Below are positions 9,502 through 19,248 of a DNA stretch of 64,000 bases, piece by piece (the stretch's first letter is position 1; each line of letters starts with the position of its first letter). Source of the stretch: Burkholderiaceae bacterium (lineage in GTDB: Bacteria > Pseudomonadota > Gammaproteobacteria > Burkholderiales > Burkholderiaceae_C); assembly GCA_019745555.1 (NCBI GenBank), contig JAIESX010000020.1, positions 82,422-146,421 of the forward strand, written 5' to 3'. Under the pieces are notes generated by a model that saw only the letters and a program-made list of their open reading frames with translations, made no database searches and was not told where the DNA came from. The position numbers were made by a program, and so were the translations under genes.

Positions 9502-10626
9502 TCAGCCCTGGCGCCAGGGCAGGCCGTGGAAGCGCCAGCCGCCCTTGCGGCCGCGCTGCGCGTGTTCATCGGGATCGCCTTCGAAGCCTTCGAGGATGTT
9601 GTAGGCCTCCAGGCCGAGCTCGGTGGCGCGTCGGGCGGCTGCGATCGAGCGCACGCCGCTGCGGCACAGCATCAGTGCCTTCTTGCCCGGCGGTACGGCG
9701 GCACGCAAGCCGCTGTCGAAAGCGGGGTTGAGCTGCATGCCTGGCCATTGCTTCCAGGCCAGGCCGATCGCGCCGGGAACGAAGCCCACCCACTCACGCT
9801 CGGCGTCGGTGCGCACGTCGACGAGTACCCCTTCGCCCGACTGCACCCAGGCCCAGGCGAGCTGGGGCATGACATTGCCGGCGTAGCCCTCGGCCGGGCG
9901 CACTGCAGCCAGCGCGGCGCCATCGGCGTCGTGGCGCAGCCCCGATTGCAGATTGGCTGGCACGGCCTCGTCGATGCGGCGCGGCTTGGGCAGGTTCAGC
10001 TCGCTCATCAGCTGGACGAATTGATCAAGCGAGCGACCTGCCACACGTGCGTTGCTGCGCTTCTCCGTGCCGATGGTGCTGCTGTGCCGGCCCTGGTAAT
10101 CGTGGCCAGGCCAGACCACCGTATCCTCCGGCAAGTTGAACAGTTTTTCGGTGATGCTGCGGTAGAGCGCAGCGGCATCGCCAGACTGGAAATCGGTGCG
10201 TCCGCAGCCGTTGATGAGCAGTGTGTCGCCGGTGAACACATGGTGCCGGCCTGCGTGTTCCCAGACATAGCTCATGCTGCCGGCGGTGTGGCCCGGCGTG
10301 TGCAGGGCGCGCAGCCGCTCGCGCCCGAAGGCGAGCTCGGCGCCCTCCGTCAGCTGCAGGGTCGCGGTGCGGATGCCGCAGGCCTCGGGGGCTGCGGTAC
10401 GTGCCCCCGTGTGCTCAGCGAGCAGGCCCGCGCTGGTGATGTGGTCGGCGTGGGCGTGGGTCTCGACGGCCAGCACCAGACGCAGTCCGTAATCGCGCAG
10501 CACGGCGAGATCACGCTCAAGCTGCTCGTCCACCGGGTCGATGATCAGCGCCTCACGGCTGTCTGCGTCGAAGAGCAGATAGGTGTAGGTGCTGGAGGCT
10601 GGGTCGAAGAGCTGGATCGGATTCAT
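9502..10626 (-). CDS. Persulfide dioxygenase-rhodanese fusion protein (ETHE1-like)
   Basis: 374 aa from ATG 10624-10626. The N-terminal metallo-beta-lactamase fold (residues 1-235) has the non-heme iron ligands of persulfide dioxygenases: HAHADH at 57-62, His113, Asp134 in [15 protein letters not shown], and His175 in WPGHDYQG. The C-terminal rhodanese domain (about 255-374) has the active loop CRSGVRS with Cys321. Such fusions oxidise glutathione persulfide to sulfite and shuttle sulfane sulfur toward thiosulfate. That activity is known for the family and inferred here. The gene is divergent from dctP. Confidence 0.9.
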   Translation of the reverse strand: MNPIQLFDPASSTYTYLLFDADSREALIIDPVDEQLERDLAVLRDYGLRLVLAVETHAHADHITSAGLLAEHTGARTAAPEACGIRTATLQLTEGAELAFGRERLRALHTPGHTAGSMSYVWEHAGRHHVFTGDTLLINGCGRTDFQSGDAAALYRSITEKLFNLPEDTVVWPGHDYQGRHSSTIGTEKRSNARVAGRSLDQFVQLMSELNLPKPRRIDEAVPANLQSGLRHDADGAALAAVRPAEGYAGNVMPQLAWAWVQSGEGVLVDVRTDAEREWVGFVPGAIGLAWKQWPGMQLNPAFDSGLRAAVPPGKKALMLCRSGVRSIAAARRATELGLEAYNILEGFEGDPDEHAQRGRKGGWRFHGLPWRQG

Positions 10627-10940
10627 GACGAGGGCGCGGGACGCGCGCGCAGCCCTCAAGGATACGCAAAAACACGGGCTGGGCTGTGACAGCTATCTCA
10701 CTGTTTTTTGCGATGCGCAAACACGCACGCAGAAAACCCTTGGATGTGAAGGCATTCTGCAGATTGGTCCGCATTGGATCGAGCTCGCAGCCCGTGTGAA
10801 AACACTTTCACGCCCGGAGAATGAAAAACTGGTGAAAACCCCTAGGAATGCGTATGCCCGCTCAGGCGCAGAATGCGTGCCCGATGGCAGACAAAAAACA
10901 TGCGTCTGCCACGTCGTCTTGTCCACTACCGGAGACTACC
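10627..10940. promoter_or_regulatory. Divergent intergenic region between the PRF gene and dctP
   Basis: 314 bp with no convincing gene. It is less GC-rich than its surroundings and should hold both promoters. GTGAAA-ACAC-TTTCAC (10796-10811) is a dyad with 6-bp arms, and GTGAAAAC recurs at 10832. These could be regulator sites, but I recognise no specific family. Confidence 0.4.
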
Positions 10941-12065
10941 GTGATCGATAACAAATCCCCGAACCGCCGCAGCCTGCTCAAGGGCGTTGCCGTTGCCGCT
11001 GGTGCCGTGTCCGCCCCGATGCTGGCCACCGCGCAGACTACCACCACCCTGCGCCTGCAGAGCACCTGGCCCTCCAAGGACATCTTCCACGAGTACGCCC
11101 AGGACTTCGCCACCAAGGTGAACAAGATGGCCGAGGGCAAGCTCAAGATCGACGTGCTGCCAGCAGGTTCCGTGGTGCCGGCCTTCCAGCTGCTCGAAGC
11201 CGTGAACAAGGGCACGCTCGACGCCGGTCACGGCGTGGTGGCCTACCACTACGGCAAGAACTCGGCCCTGGCCCTCTGGGGTTCGGGCCCGTCCTTCGGC
11301 ATGGACCCCAACATGCTGCTGGCCTGGCACTACTACGGCGGCGGCAAGGCCCTGCTGGACGAGATCTACAAGGCCATCAACATGGACGTCGTGTCCTACC
11401 TGTACGGCCCCATGCCCACCCAGCCCTTCGGCTGGTTCAAGAAGCCGATCACCAAGGCGGCTGACGTCAAAGGCACCAAGTTCCGTACCGTGGGCCTGGC
11501 CGTCGACATGTACACCGACATGGGCGCAGCCGTGAACCCGCTGCCCGGCGGCGAGATCGTGCCGGCCCTGGACCGCGGCCTGATCGACGGCGCCGAGTTC
11601 AACAACGCTTCGTCGGACCGCCTGCTGGGCTTCCCCGACGTGGTGAAGAACTGCATGCTGCAGTCCTTCCACCAGTCTGGCGAGCAGTTCGAGATCCTGT
11701 TCAACAAGAGCAAGGTCAACGCGCTGCCGGCCGAACTCAAGTCTGTGATCGACTACGCCGTGCAGGCTGCGAGCGCCGACATGAGCTGGAAGGCCATCGA
11801 GCGCAATTCGGCCGACTACATCGAGCTCAAGAAGCAGGGCGTCAAGTTCTACAAGACCCCGAACTCCGTGCTCCAGGGCCAGCTGGCCGCCTGGGACAAG
11901 ATCATCGCCAAGCGAGGCGCCGAGAACGCGCTGTTCAAGAAGGTGATCGATTCCCAGCGCGCCTACGCCGAGCGTGCCACCCAGTGGTGGAACGACTACA
12001 CCGTGGACTTCAAGATGGCCGCCAACCACTACTTCGCCAAGAAGCAGCCGGCCAAGAAGGGCTGA
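10941..12065 (+). CDS. dctP: TRAP transporter substrate-binding protein DctP
   Basis: 374 aa from a GTG start at 10941, with the ribosome binding site CCGGAGAC just upstream. Longer in-frame starts would put about 31 residues ahead of the signal peptide. The signal RRSLLKGVAVAAGAVSAPMLATAQ has a twin-arginine-like start. The mature protein is a DctP/TAXI-type periplasmic binding domain with WPSKDIFHEYAQDFATKVNKMAEGKLKIDVLPAGS. It resembles the binding proteins of the FcbT/mannitol-chloroaromatic group. dctQ and dctM follow. The ligand, probably an organic anion, is not determined. Confidence 0.9.
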   Translation: MIDNKSPNRRSLLKGVAVAAGAVSAPMLATAQTTTTLRLQSTWPSKDIFHEYAQDFATKVNKMAEGKLKIDVLPAGSVVPAFQLLEAVNKGTLDAGHGVVAYHYGKNSALALWGSGPSFGMDPNMLLAWHYYGGGKALLDEIYKAINMDVVSYLYGPMPTQPFGWFKKPITKAADVKGTKFRTVGLAVDMYTDMGAAVNPLPGGEIVPALDRGLIDGAEFNNASSDRLLGFPDVVKNCMLQSFHQSGEQFEILFNKSKVNALPAELKSVIDYAVQAASADMSWKAIERNSADYIELKKQGVKFYKTPNSVLQGQLAAWDKIIAKRGAENALFKKVIDSQRAYAERATQWWNDYTVDFKMAANHYFAKKQPAKKG

Positions 12066-12095
12066 TGGCCTGAACGGATAAAATCCGTCCTGCCT

Positions 12096-12131
12096 GGGAG
12101 GGCGCTGTGGTGCAAGCCACGGCGCCCTCTC
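12096..12131 (+). promoter_or_regulatory. Intercistronic hairpin between dctP and dctQ
   Basis: GAGGGCGC (12098-12105) pairs with GCGCCCTC (12122-12129), and inside it GTGG pairs with CCAC around a short loop. It is followed only by a weak pyrimidine stretch (TCTCCTTATTC). Such hairpins commonly raise binding protein output over permease by protecting the upstream mRNA or by partial termination. That role is inferred. Confidence 0.6.
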
Positions 12132-12174
12132 CTTATTCAGCCCACCTGACCTTTAACTGACTGCTAGGACCCCC

Positions 12175-12795
12175 ATGCAGAACTTCCTGCTCACGGTCGA
12201 TCGCCTGTCCACCTGGATAGGCAAGATCTTCGCCTGGACCGCCCTCATCCTCACCCTCACCATCAGCTGGGAAGTGTTCTCGCGCTACGTGTTGAACAAG
12301 CCGCACGCCTGGATGCTCGACTTCCAGATCATGCTCTACGGCACCCTGTTCATGACCGCCGGCGCCTACACCCTGGCCAAGAACGGCCATGTCCGCGGTG
12401 ATGTGCTCTACGGCTTCTTCAAGCCGCGCACCCAGGCCTGGATCGACCTCATCCTCTACCTCGTGTTCTTCCTGCCGGGCATCATCGCACTGACCTGGGC
12501 CGGCTGGACCTATTTCAACGAGTCGCTCGCGATCCGCGAGCAGACCTTCTCGGCCGATCCGCTGCCGATGTATCCCTTCAAGTTCATCATCCCCCTGTCG
12601 GGTGCGATCCTCTCCCTGCAGGGCCTCGTCGAGATCATCCGTTGCATCCTGTGCATCCGTGACGGCGAATGGCCCTCTCGCGAAGAGGACGTCGAAGAGG
12701 TGGACGTCGACAAACTCAAGGAAATGGTGCACGTGAAAGACGAAGACATCCAGGCGCTGGACAAGTACGTTGCCAAGGAAGGCGCCCACAAATGA
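12175..12795 (+). CDS. dctQ: TRAP transporter small permease subunit DctQ
   Basis: 206 aa inner-membrane protein with about four hydrophobic helices (roughly residues 15-38, 50-72, 90-112 and 135-158). The conserved WEVFSRYVLNKPHAWMLDFQ region of the DctQ family lies between helices 1 and 2. The C-terminal 40 residues are highly charged (REEDVEEVDVDKLKEM). The stop overlaps the dctM start in an ATGA, so the two permease parts are translationally coupled. DctQ and DctM together drive sodium-dependent uptake of the DctP ligand. Confidence 0.9.
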   Translation: MQNFLLTVDRLSTWIGKIFAWTALILTLTISWEVFSRYVLNKPHAWMLDFQIMLYGTLFMTAGAYTLAKNGHVRGDVLYGFFKPRTQAWIDLILYLVFFLPGIIALTWAGWTYFNESLAIREQTFSADPLPMYPFKFIIPLSGAILSLQGLVEIIRCILCIRDGEWPSREEDVEEVDVDKLKEMVHVKDEDIQALDKYVAKEGAHK

Positions 12796-14729
12796 AACTG
12801 CGCAAAGAACTCTGGTTCGGCTTCAGCCTCATGGGGCTGATCGTGATCGCCGCCATTGCCATGCTGGTCGGCGCCGAGAAGATCACCAACGGCCACATCG
12901 GCCTGCTCATGCTCTCGCTGGTGGTCGTGGCCATCATGCTGGGCTTCCCCACGGCCTTCACCCTGATGGGCATGGGCATGATCTTCACCTGGATCGCCTA
13001 CGAGGAAAACACACAGAAGACGCTGGACCTCATGGTGGCCTCGGCCTTCAAGGTCATGTCCAACGACGTGCTGATCTCGATTCCGCTGTTCGTGTTCATG
13101 GGCTACCTCGTGGAACGCGCCAACCTTATCGAGAAGCTCTTCAAGAGCCTGCACCTGGCCCTGGTGCGCCTGCCGGGCGCGCTGGCCGTGGCCACGCTCG
13201 TGACCTGTGCGGTGTTTGCCACCGCCACCGGCATTGTCGGTGCCGTGGTCACGCTGATGGGGCTGCTGGCCCTGCCCCAGATGCTGCGTGCAGGTTATGA
13301 CGTCCGGGTCTCGGCCGGTGCCATCACGGCCGGCGGCTGCCTGGGCATTCTGATCCCGCCCTCGGTGCTGCTCATCGTCTACGGCGCCACCGCCGGTGTG
13401 TCCGTGGTGCAGCTCTACGCCGGCGCCTTCTTCCCCGGGCTGATGCTGGCCGGTCTGTACATCCTGTACGTGATCATCCTGGCAAAGTTCAAGCCCAAGC
13501 TGGCCCCCCCGCTGCCCGAAGCCGAGCGCTATGTGCCGCTGCCGCCGCTGCTCGAGAAGGTTGCGCCCTCGCATGGCGCCCGTGTGCTGCCGGCCCTGCT
13601 CAAGGCCCTCAAGGGCCAGCGCAACGCCGAGGTGCCCACCGGCTACCTGCTCAAGCAACTGGGTGTGGTGCTGCTGCCGCTGCTGCTCTTCGTGTTTGTC
13701 GCGCTCTGGAGCTACAGCAGCGTGACCGCGCCTCAGGTGGTCGAGGACTACTCCGAGCTCCAGACCATGGGCTCGAACAGTTTCGACGAAGAGGAAGAGA
13801 GTGCCAGCGGCCTGGCCGAGCCGCCGGGTGCCGATGAGGAAGAACAGGCCAGCGCCGGTGGCGTGCAGGAGCCCCCGGGCGCCGAGGAGGAAGAGGCGGC
13901 CGAGGAGAATGCGTCCAGCATCGCCGAACCCGCTGCTGCGGCCGAAGCCGCCGCACCGGCCGAGCCCGAGGCGCGCACCGCACCCCTGGGCTTCTGGATC
14001 GGTCTGGGCGTCGGTGCCCTGGCCCTGGCCCTCTATTACGCCTTGCTGAGCTTCACGCGCTTCGAGGTGTTCAAGATGCTGCTGACAAGCTTCTTCCCGC
14101 TGCTCATCCTGATCCTGGCCGTGCTGGGCTCGATCGTGATGGGACTGGCCACGCCGACCGAGGCCGCCGCCGTCGGCGCCCTGGGAGGCTTCCTGCTCGC
14201 GCTCGCCTACCGGCAGCTGACCCTGCAGGTCGTGAAGGAAAGCGTGTTCCTGACCGCCAAGACCTCTGCCATGGTGTGCTGGCTCTTCGTGGGCTCGGCC
14301 ATCTTCTCGGCGGCCTTCGCGCTGCTGGGCGGTCAGGAACTGGTCGAGAACTGGGTCATGTCCATGAACCTGACCAAGACCCAGTTCCTCGTGCTGAGCC
14401 AGGTCATCATCTTCATCCTCGGCTGGCCGCTGGAGTGGACCGAGATCATCGTGATCTTCATGCCCATCTTCATCCCGCTGCTGGACAACTTCGGGGTCGA
14501 TCCGCTGTTCTTCGGCCTGCTCGTGGCCCTGAACCTGCAGACCGCATTCCTGTCGCCGCCGGTCGCCATGTCGGCCTTCTACCTCAAGGGCGTGAGCCCG
14601 CCGCACGTGACGCTGAACCAGATCTTCGCCGGCATGCTGCCCTTCATGGGCATCCAGGTCCTGGCGATCATCCTGCTGTACCAGTTCCCGGCCATTGGCA
14701 TGTGGCTGCCCGAGGTGCTGTACAGGTAA
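12792..14729 (+). CDS. dctM: TRAP transporter large permease DctM with acidic repeat insertion
   Basis: 645 aa from the ATG at 12792 that overlaps the dctQ stop. Usual DctM proteins are about 430 aa. The N-terminal half has the family segments VATLVTCAVFATATGIVGAVVTLMG and GGCLGILIPPSV, and the C-terminal half has MGLATPTEAAAVGALGG and LNLQTAFLSPPVAMSAFYLKGV. The extra length comes from an extended middle part, roughly residues 235-420. This contains added hydrophobic helices flanking an acidic, alanine-rich linker at about 331-395 with three imperfect 16-18-residue repeats. Function is uptake of the dctP ligand. The linker role is unknown. Confidence 0.88.
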   Translation: MKLRKELWFGFSLMGLIVIAAIAMLVGAEKITNGHIGLLMLSLVVVAIMLGFPTAFTLMGMGMIFTWIAYEENTQKTLDLMVASAFKVMSNDVLISIPLFVFMGYLVERANLIEKLFKSLHLALVRLPGALAVATLVTCAVFATATGIVGAVVTLMGLLALPQMLRAGYDVRVSAGAITAGGCLGILIPPSVLLIVYGATAGVSVVQLYAGAFFPGLMLAGLYILYVIILAKFKPKLAPPLPEAERYVPLPPLLEKVAPSHGARVLPALLKALKGQRNAEVPTGYLLKQLGVVLLPLLLFVFVALWSYSSVTAPQVVEDYSELQTMGSNSFDEEEESASGLAEPPGADEEEQASAGGVQEPPGAEEEEAAEENASSIAEPAAAAEAAAPAEPEARTAPLGFWIGLGVGALALALYYALLSFTRFEVFKMLLTSFFPLLILILAVLGSIVMGLATPTEAAAVGALGGFLLALAYRQLTLQVVKESVFLTAKTSAMVCWLFVGSAIFSAAFALLGGQELVENWVMSMNLTKTQFLVLSQVIIFILGWPLEWTEIIVIFMPIFIPLLDNFGVDPLFFGLLVALNLQTAFLSPPVAMSAFYLKGVSPPHVTLNQIFAGMLPFMGIQVLAIILLYQFPAIGMWLPEVLYR

Positions 14730-14760
14730 TCAGCCATCTGCCCGAAGGCAGGGAAAAAAA

Positions 14761-14783
14761 GGGGCGCTTCGGCGCCCCTTTTT
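14761..14783 (+). terminator. Terminator of the dctPQM operon
   Basis: GGGGCGC-TTCG-GCGCCCC followed by TTTTTC, and preceded by an A-run, 31 bp after the dctM stop. The UUCG tetraloop stem and U-tract are classical. Confidence 0.92.
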
Positions 14784-14811
14784 CTTGGTCGGAAGGGCCG
14801 AAAGGGCTAAG

Positions 14812-14835
14812 ATTGACGTTTACGTAAACGTCAAT
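14812..14835. promoter_or_regulatory. 24-bp perfect palindrome upstream of icmF, LiuR-type operator
   Basis: ATTGACGTTTAC (14812-14823) is followed directly by its exact reverse complement GTAAACGTCAAT (14824-14835). It ends 11 bp before the icmF ATG. The TTGACGTTTACGTAAACG-like core matches, as I recall it, the operator of LiuR, the MerR-family regulator of branched-chain amino acid catabolism in proteobacteria. IcmF acts in that area. The regulator gene is not in the window. Confidence 0.75.
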
Positions 14836-14846
14836 CGAGCCCGCGC

Positions 14847-17800
14847 ATGACCCAGCTCTCCGCCGACTACCAGGCCCTGGCCAACTACCGCCCGAAGCAC
14901 AAGGTGCGTTTCGTCACGGCTGCCAGTCTTTTCGACGGGCACGACGCGGCCATCAACATCATGCGCCGCATCCTGCAGGGCATGGGCGCCGAGGTCATCC
15001 ACCTCGGCCACAACCGCAGCGTCGACGAAGTCGTCACCGCCGCGCTGCAGGAAGACGTGCAGGGCATCGCCGTCAGCTCCTACCAGGGCGGCCACGTCGA
15101 GTACTTCAAGTACATGATCGATCTGCTGCGCCAGCGTGGCGGGCAGCACATCCAGGTCTTCGGCGGCGGCGGCGGTGTCATCGTACCGGCCGAGATCCGC
15201 GAGCTGCAGGATTACGGCGTCACCCGCATCTACAGCCCCGAGGACGGCCAGCGCATGGGCCTGCAGGGCATGATCGGCGAGATGGTCATGCGCTGCGACC
15301 ACGACCTGAGCGCCCATGCGCCCAAGGCCGTGAGCGCCATCCAGGGCCACACCGAAGCGGCGTGGCGCGCGCTGGCCCAGCTGATCACCGTGCTGGAAAA
15401 CGGCAGTGCCGCTGCCGCCCTGCGCCAGAGCCTGGTCGAGCAGGCCGCGGGCAGCAAGGTGCCTGTGCTGGGCATCACCGGCACGGGTGGCGCGGGCAAG
15501 TCCAGCCTGACTGATGAACTCATCCGCCGTCTGCGCCTGGACCAGGGTGACACACTGCGTGTGGCCGTCATCAGCATCGACCCCTCGCGCCGCAAGAGCG
15601 GCGGGGCCCTGCTCGGCGACCGTATCCGCATGAATGCCATCTCGCCCTGGAGCCAGGGCCCGCGCGTCTACATGCGCTCGCTCGCCACGCGCGAGGCCGG
15701 CAGCGAGATCAGCGCCGCCCTGCCCGACGTGGTGGCGGCCTGCAAGTGCGCGGGTTTCGACCTGGTCATCGTCGAGACCTCGGGCATCGGCCAGGGTGAT
15801 GCCGCCATCGTGCCGCATGTGGATGTGCCGCTCTACGTGATGACGCCGGAGTTCGGCGCCGCCAGCCAGCTCGAAAAGATCGACATGCTGGACTTCGCCG
15901 AGTTCGTGGCCATCAACAAGTTCGACCGCAAGGGCGCAGCCGACGCGCTGCGCGATGTGGCCAAGCAGGTGCAGCGCAACCGCGCGGCTTTCAACGTGTC
16001 ACCCGAGGCCATGCCGGTCTATGGCACCATGGCCGCGCGCTTCAACGACGACGGCGTGACCGCGCTCTACCAGACGCTCAAGGCCCGACTGCAGGCCCTG
16101 GGCCTGAACCTCGGCGAAGGCCGGCTGCCCCGGGTCGAGGTGCGCCACAGCAGCAACCAGACGCCCATCGTGCCGGCCCAGCGCACGCGCTACCTCGCCG
16201 AGATCAGCGACACCGTGCGCGGCTACAAGCGCCGCGCGCGCGCCCAGGCCCGGCTGGCACGCGAGATCCAGCAGCTGCGCGAAGCCGCGCGCATGCTCAG
16301 CGTGGACAAACCCGACCGCCCCAAGGCCGCCGAGGCCGCGATCGACCTGGCCCAGTCGCGCGAGCTGCAGATGGACGCCGACGCGCGCAAGCTGCTGGCC
16401 CAGTGGCCGGCCATGCAGCAGGCCTATGCCGGCGACGAGTATGTGGTGAAGATCCGCGACAAGGAGATCCGCACCGCGCTCACCGTCAAGAGCCTGTCCG
16501 GCACCACCATCCGCAAGGTGGCGCTGCCGAAGTACGAAGACCACGGCGAGATCCTCCAGTGGCTGATGCTGGACAACGTGCCCGGCAGCTACCCCTACAC
16601 CGCCGGTACCTTTGCCTTCAAGCGCGAGAACGAGGACCCGACGCGCATGTTCGCGGGGGAGGGCGACCCCTTCCGTACCAACAAGCGCTTCAAGCTGCTG
16701 TCCGAGGGCATGCCGGCCAAGCGCCTGTCCACCGCCTTCGATTCCGTCACGCTCTACGGCAACGACCCCGATCCGCGCCCGGACATCTACGGCAAGGTCG
16801 GCAACTCGGGCGTGAGCATCGCCACGCTCGACGACATGAAGGTGCTCTACAGCGGTTTCGACCTCTGCAACCCGGCCACCTCGGTGAGCATGACCATCAA
16901 CGGTCCGGCGCCCACCATCCTCGCCATGTTCATGAACACGGCCATCGCCCAGAACCTGGAGAGGTTCAAGGCCGACAACGGCCGCGAGCCCACCGACACC
17001 GAGGCTGCCAAGATCCGCGCCTGGGTGCTGGAGAACGTGCGCGGCACGGTGCAGGCCGACATCCTCAAGGAAGACCAGGGCCAGAACACCTGCATCTTCT
17101 CCACCGAGTTCTCGCTCAAGGTCATGGGCGACATCGCCGAGTACTTCGTGCACCACGGCGTGCGCAACTTCTACTCGGTGTCCATCTCGGGTTACCACAT
17201 CGCCGAAGCGGGTGCCAACCCCATCAGCCAGCTGGCCTTCACACTCTCGAACGGCTTCACGCTGGTCGAGGCCTATCTGGCGCGCGGCATGCACATCGAC
17301 GACTTCGCGCCCAACCTGTCCTTCTTCTTCAGCAACGGCATGGACCCGGAATACACCGTGATGGGCCGCGTGGCGCGCCGTATCTGGGCCGTGGCGATGA
17401 AGGAGAAGTACGGTGCGAACGAACGGTCGCAGAAGTTGAAATACCACATCCAGACCAGTGGCCGCAGCCTGCATGCTCAGGAGATCCAGTTCAACGACAT
17501 CCGCACCACGCTGCAGGCGCTCATCGCCATCTACGACAACTGCAACAGCCTGCACACCAATGCCTTCGACGAGGCCATCACCACGCCCACCGAAGATTCG
17601 GTGCGCCGGGCCATGGCCATCCAGCTCATCATCAACCGGGAATGGGGGCTGGCGAAGAACGAGAACCCCAACCAGGGCGCTTTCATCATCGAGGAGCTGA
17701 CCGAGCTGGTGGAGGAGGCCGTGCTGGCCGAGTTCGAGCGCATCGCCGAGCGCGGCGGCGTGCTGGGCGCCATGGAGACCGGCTACCAGCGCGGCAAGAT

Positions 17801-18140
17801 CCAGGACGAGAGCATGCACTACGAGATGCTCAAGCACACCGGCGAGCTGCCCATCATCGGCGTCAACACCTTCCGCAACCCGCATGGCGACACGGTGATG
17901 GAAAAGCTGGAGCTCGCGCGCTCGACCGAAGAGGAAAAGCAGAGCCAGCTGCAGCGTCTCGCCGACTTCCACACCCGCCATGCGGCCGAAGCGCCGGCCA
18001 TGCTGCAGCGCCTGCAGCAGGCCGTGATCGAGAACCGCAACGTCTTCGAGGTGCTGATGGACGCCGTGCAGGTCTGCTCCCTGGGGCAGATCACCACCGC
18101 GCTGTTCGAAGTCGGCGGGCAGTACCGCCGCAATATGTAA
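14847..18140 (+). CDS. icmF: Fused isobutyryl-CoA mutase with G-protein chaperone, IcmF
   Basis: 1097 aa, the IcmF length. Domain order is as expected. First comes an adenosylcobalamin-binding domain (about 18-150, [13 protein letters not shown] with the B12-ligand histidine). A MeaI-type GTPase follows, with P-loop GTGGAGKSS near 211-219, ETSGIGQGD and base-recognition NKFD near 356-359. Last are a linker and the mutase barrel (about 520-1097). It interconverts isobutyryl-CoA and n-butyryl-CoA, and related IcmF enzymes also act on pivalyl- or isovaleryl-CoA. The palindromic operator just upstream suggests control with valine and leucine breakdown. No partner gene is adjacent. Confidence 0.95.
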   Translation: MTQLSADYQALANYRPKHKVRFVTAASLFDGHDAAINIMRRILQGMGAEVIHLGHNRSVDEVVTAALQEDVQGIAVSSYQGGHVEYFKYMIDLLRQRGGQHIQVFGGGGGVIVPAEIRELQDYGVTRIYSPEDGQRMGLQGMIGEMVMRCDHDLSAHAPKAVSAIQGHTEAAWRALAQLITVLENGSAAAALRQSLVEQAAGSKVPVLGITGTGGAGKSSLTDELIRRLRLDQGDTLRVAVISIDPSRRKSGGALLGDRIRMNAISPWSQGPRVYMRSLATREAGSEISAALPDVVAACKCAGFDLVIVETSGIGQGDAAIVPHVDVPLYVMTPEFGAASQLEKIDMLDFAEFVAINKFDRKGAADALRDVAKQVQRNRAAFNVSPEAMPVYGTMAARFNDDGVTALYQTLKARLQALGLNLGEGRLPRVEVRHSSNQTPIVPAQRTRYLAEISDTVRGYKRRARAQARLAREIQQLREAARMLSVDKPDRPKAAEAAIDLAQSRELQMDADARKLLAQWPAMQQAYAGDEYVVKIRDKEIRTALTVKSLSGTTIRKVALPKYEDHGEILQWLMLDNVPGSYPYTAGTFAFKRENEDPTRMFAGEGDPFRTNKRFKLLSEGMPAKRLSTAFDSVTLYGNDPDPRPDIYGKVGNSGVSIATLDDMKVLYSGFDLCNPATSVSMTINGPAPTILAMFMNTAIAQNLERFKADNGREPTDTEAAKIRAWVLENVRGTVQADILKEDQGQNTCIFSTEFSLKVMGDIAEYFVHHGVRNFYSVSISGYHIAEAGANPISQLAFTLSNGFTLVEAYLARGMHIDDFAPNLSFFFSNGMDPEYTVMGRVARRIWAVAMKEKYGANERSQKLKYHIQTSGRSLHAQEIQFNDIRTTLQALIAIYDNCNSLHTNAFDEAITTPTEDSVRRAMAIQLIINREWGLAKNENPNQGAFIIEELTELVEEAVLAEFERIAERGGVLGAMETGYQRGKIQDESMHYEMLKHTGELPIIGVNTFRNPHGDTVMEKLELARSTEEEKQSQLQRLADFHTRHAAEAPAMLQRLQQAVIENRNVFEVLMDAVQVCSLGQITTALFEVGGQYRRNM

Positions 18141-18155
18141 GCCTGCGCTGCCGCC

Positions 18156-19214
18156 TTACTGCGCCTGCTTCAGCGGCAGGTTGAGCAGCAGGTTCTGGGC
18201 CTTGAGGCGCAGCAAACCCTGCGGGTTCATGGCAAGGCCTAGGTACACCGGCTTGCCCACCATGTCCGGCTGCACCAGGGCCGTGTCTGCAAACGTCAGG
18301 CGGAACAGGCTGATGAGCCGCTGCATGCGCGCCGCGTCCACCTCCACACCCTCGTAAAGATCGTTGAGGATGGCCGTGGCCTCGCTGTCCAGGCCGATGT
18401 GCCAGCGCCAGGCCGCGTCGTCCACGCGTGCCAGCGGCTCGATCTTCACGTCCACGGCCAGGAAGTGCCGTACCCAGAGTTCCAGCACATGGGCCAGTGC
18501 CTTGAGGCCGCTGCGCGCACGTGTCATGCGCAGGGTCAGGCCGTGGCTCAGGTCCTGCGTGACTTCATGCGTCAGGTCCAGCAGGCTGCGGTGGCTCTCG
18601 CTGCGTTCCAGGTAGGGCGCCGGGTTGCTGGCGTCGAGCACGGCCAGCTCGGCGGTGCGCAGCGCGGTCTTGTTCTCCAGCAAGAGGCGACCCAGCGCGC
18701 CCAGACCGGCGTCCTCGCTGTGCTGGTCCACCACGGCCTGGTCGCCGGCCAGCACCTGCCCGTCCTGTACGGCGATGCGTTGCGGGCGGAAGAAGAGCTC
18801 GGCCGCGCGCAGCGCCAGTACGTCTTCCGTGTCGCGCAGCAGATGGCGCAGCACCGCCTGGACCACGAGGTCGATGAAGAGCGGAGGGATGGTGATGCGC
18901 CCGCTGCGCATGAGCTGCAGGTACCAGGCCTCCAGCGTGCCAGCCTGTCGCAGCGCGTCGCGCCAGTTCAGGAAGTGGGTGTAGTTCTCGCGTGCGTCGG
19001 CATCGCGGATGCGCGCGAGCGTCGCGGCGTCGACCGGATGCAGCGGGTCGTCGTGCAGGGCCCGGTGCAGGCGGCGCTCGGCCGGACAGGATTCGGGCAC
19101 GAGCGCCAGCTCGGGGCGCGCCAGGACCAGGCGCAGATAGTCGGGCGTGAGCGCGAGCCAGCCCTCGGCTGTGGGCTGCAGGCGTTCATAGCCGCAGGAG
19201 GGCCAGAAGTGCAT
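18156..19214 (-). CDS. DUF6352 family protein
   Basis: 352 aa from ATG 19212-19214, giving the family-like start MHFWPSCGYERLQ. A longer frame upstream reads low-complexity sequence and is rejected. I recognise it as the DUF6352 type of Burkholderiales proteins, of unknown function. It has no signal peptide or membrane helix. It contains a conserved-looking middle part PPLFIDLVVQAVLRHLL and FFRPQRIAVQDGQVLAGD. A 75-aa conserved-looking gene lies 34 bp upstream on the same strand. Confidence 0.75.
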   Translation of the reverse strand: MHFWPSCGYERLQPTAEGWLALTPDYLRLVLARPELALVPESCPAERRLHRALHDDPLHPVDAATLARIRDADARENYTHFLNWRDALRQAGTLEAWYLQLMRSGRITIPPLFIDLVVQAVLRHLLRDTEDVLALRAAELFFRPQRIAVQDGQVLAGDQAVVDQHSEDAGLGALGRLLLENKTALRTAELAVLDASNPAPYLERSESHRSLLDLTHEVTQDLSHGLTLRMTRARSGLKALAHVLELWVRHFLAVDVKIEPLARVDDAAWRWHIGLDSEATAILNDLYEGVEVDAARMQRLISLFRLTFADTALVQPDMVGKPVYLGLAMNPQGLLRLKAQNLLLNLPLKQAQ

Positions 19215-19248
19215 GCGTCCGATGCTAACAGCGCCGGACCGGGCATGC

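Noticed and set aside
12510..14606. A 698-codon minus-strand frame opposite dctQ and dctM
   Set aside because: Antisense to dctQM; its His- and Gly-rich translation is a GC-frame shadow.
14761..14783. The GGGGCGC hairpin as part of the icmF operator
   Set aside because: It has a UUCG loop and T-run directly after dctM, a plain terminator separate from the 14812-14835 palindrome.
15999..17981. A 660-codon minus-strand frame inside icmF
   Set aside because: It lies fully antisense to the clear IcmF mutase domain, with shadow composition and no family motif.
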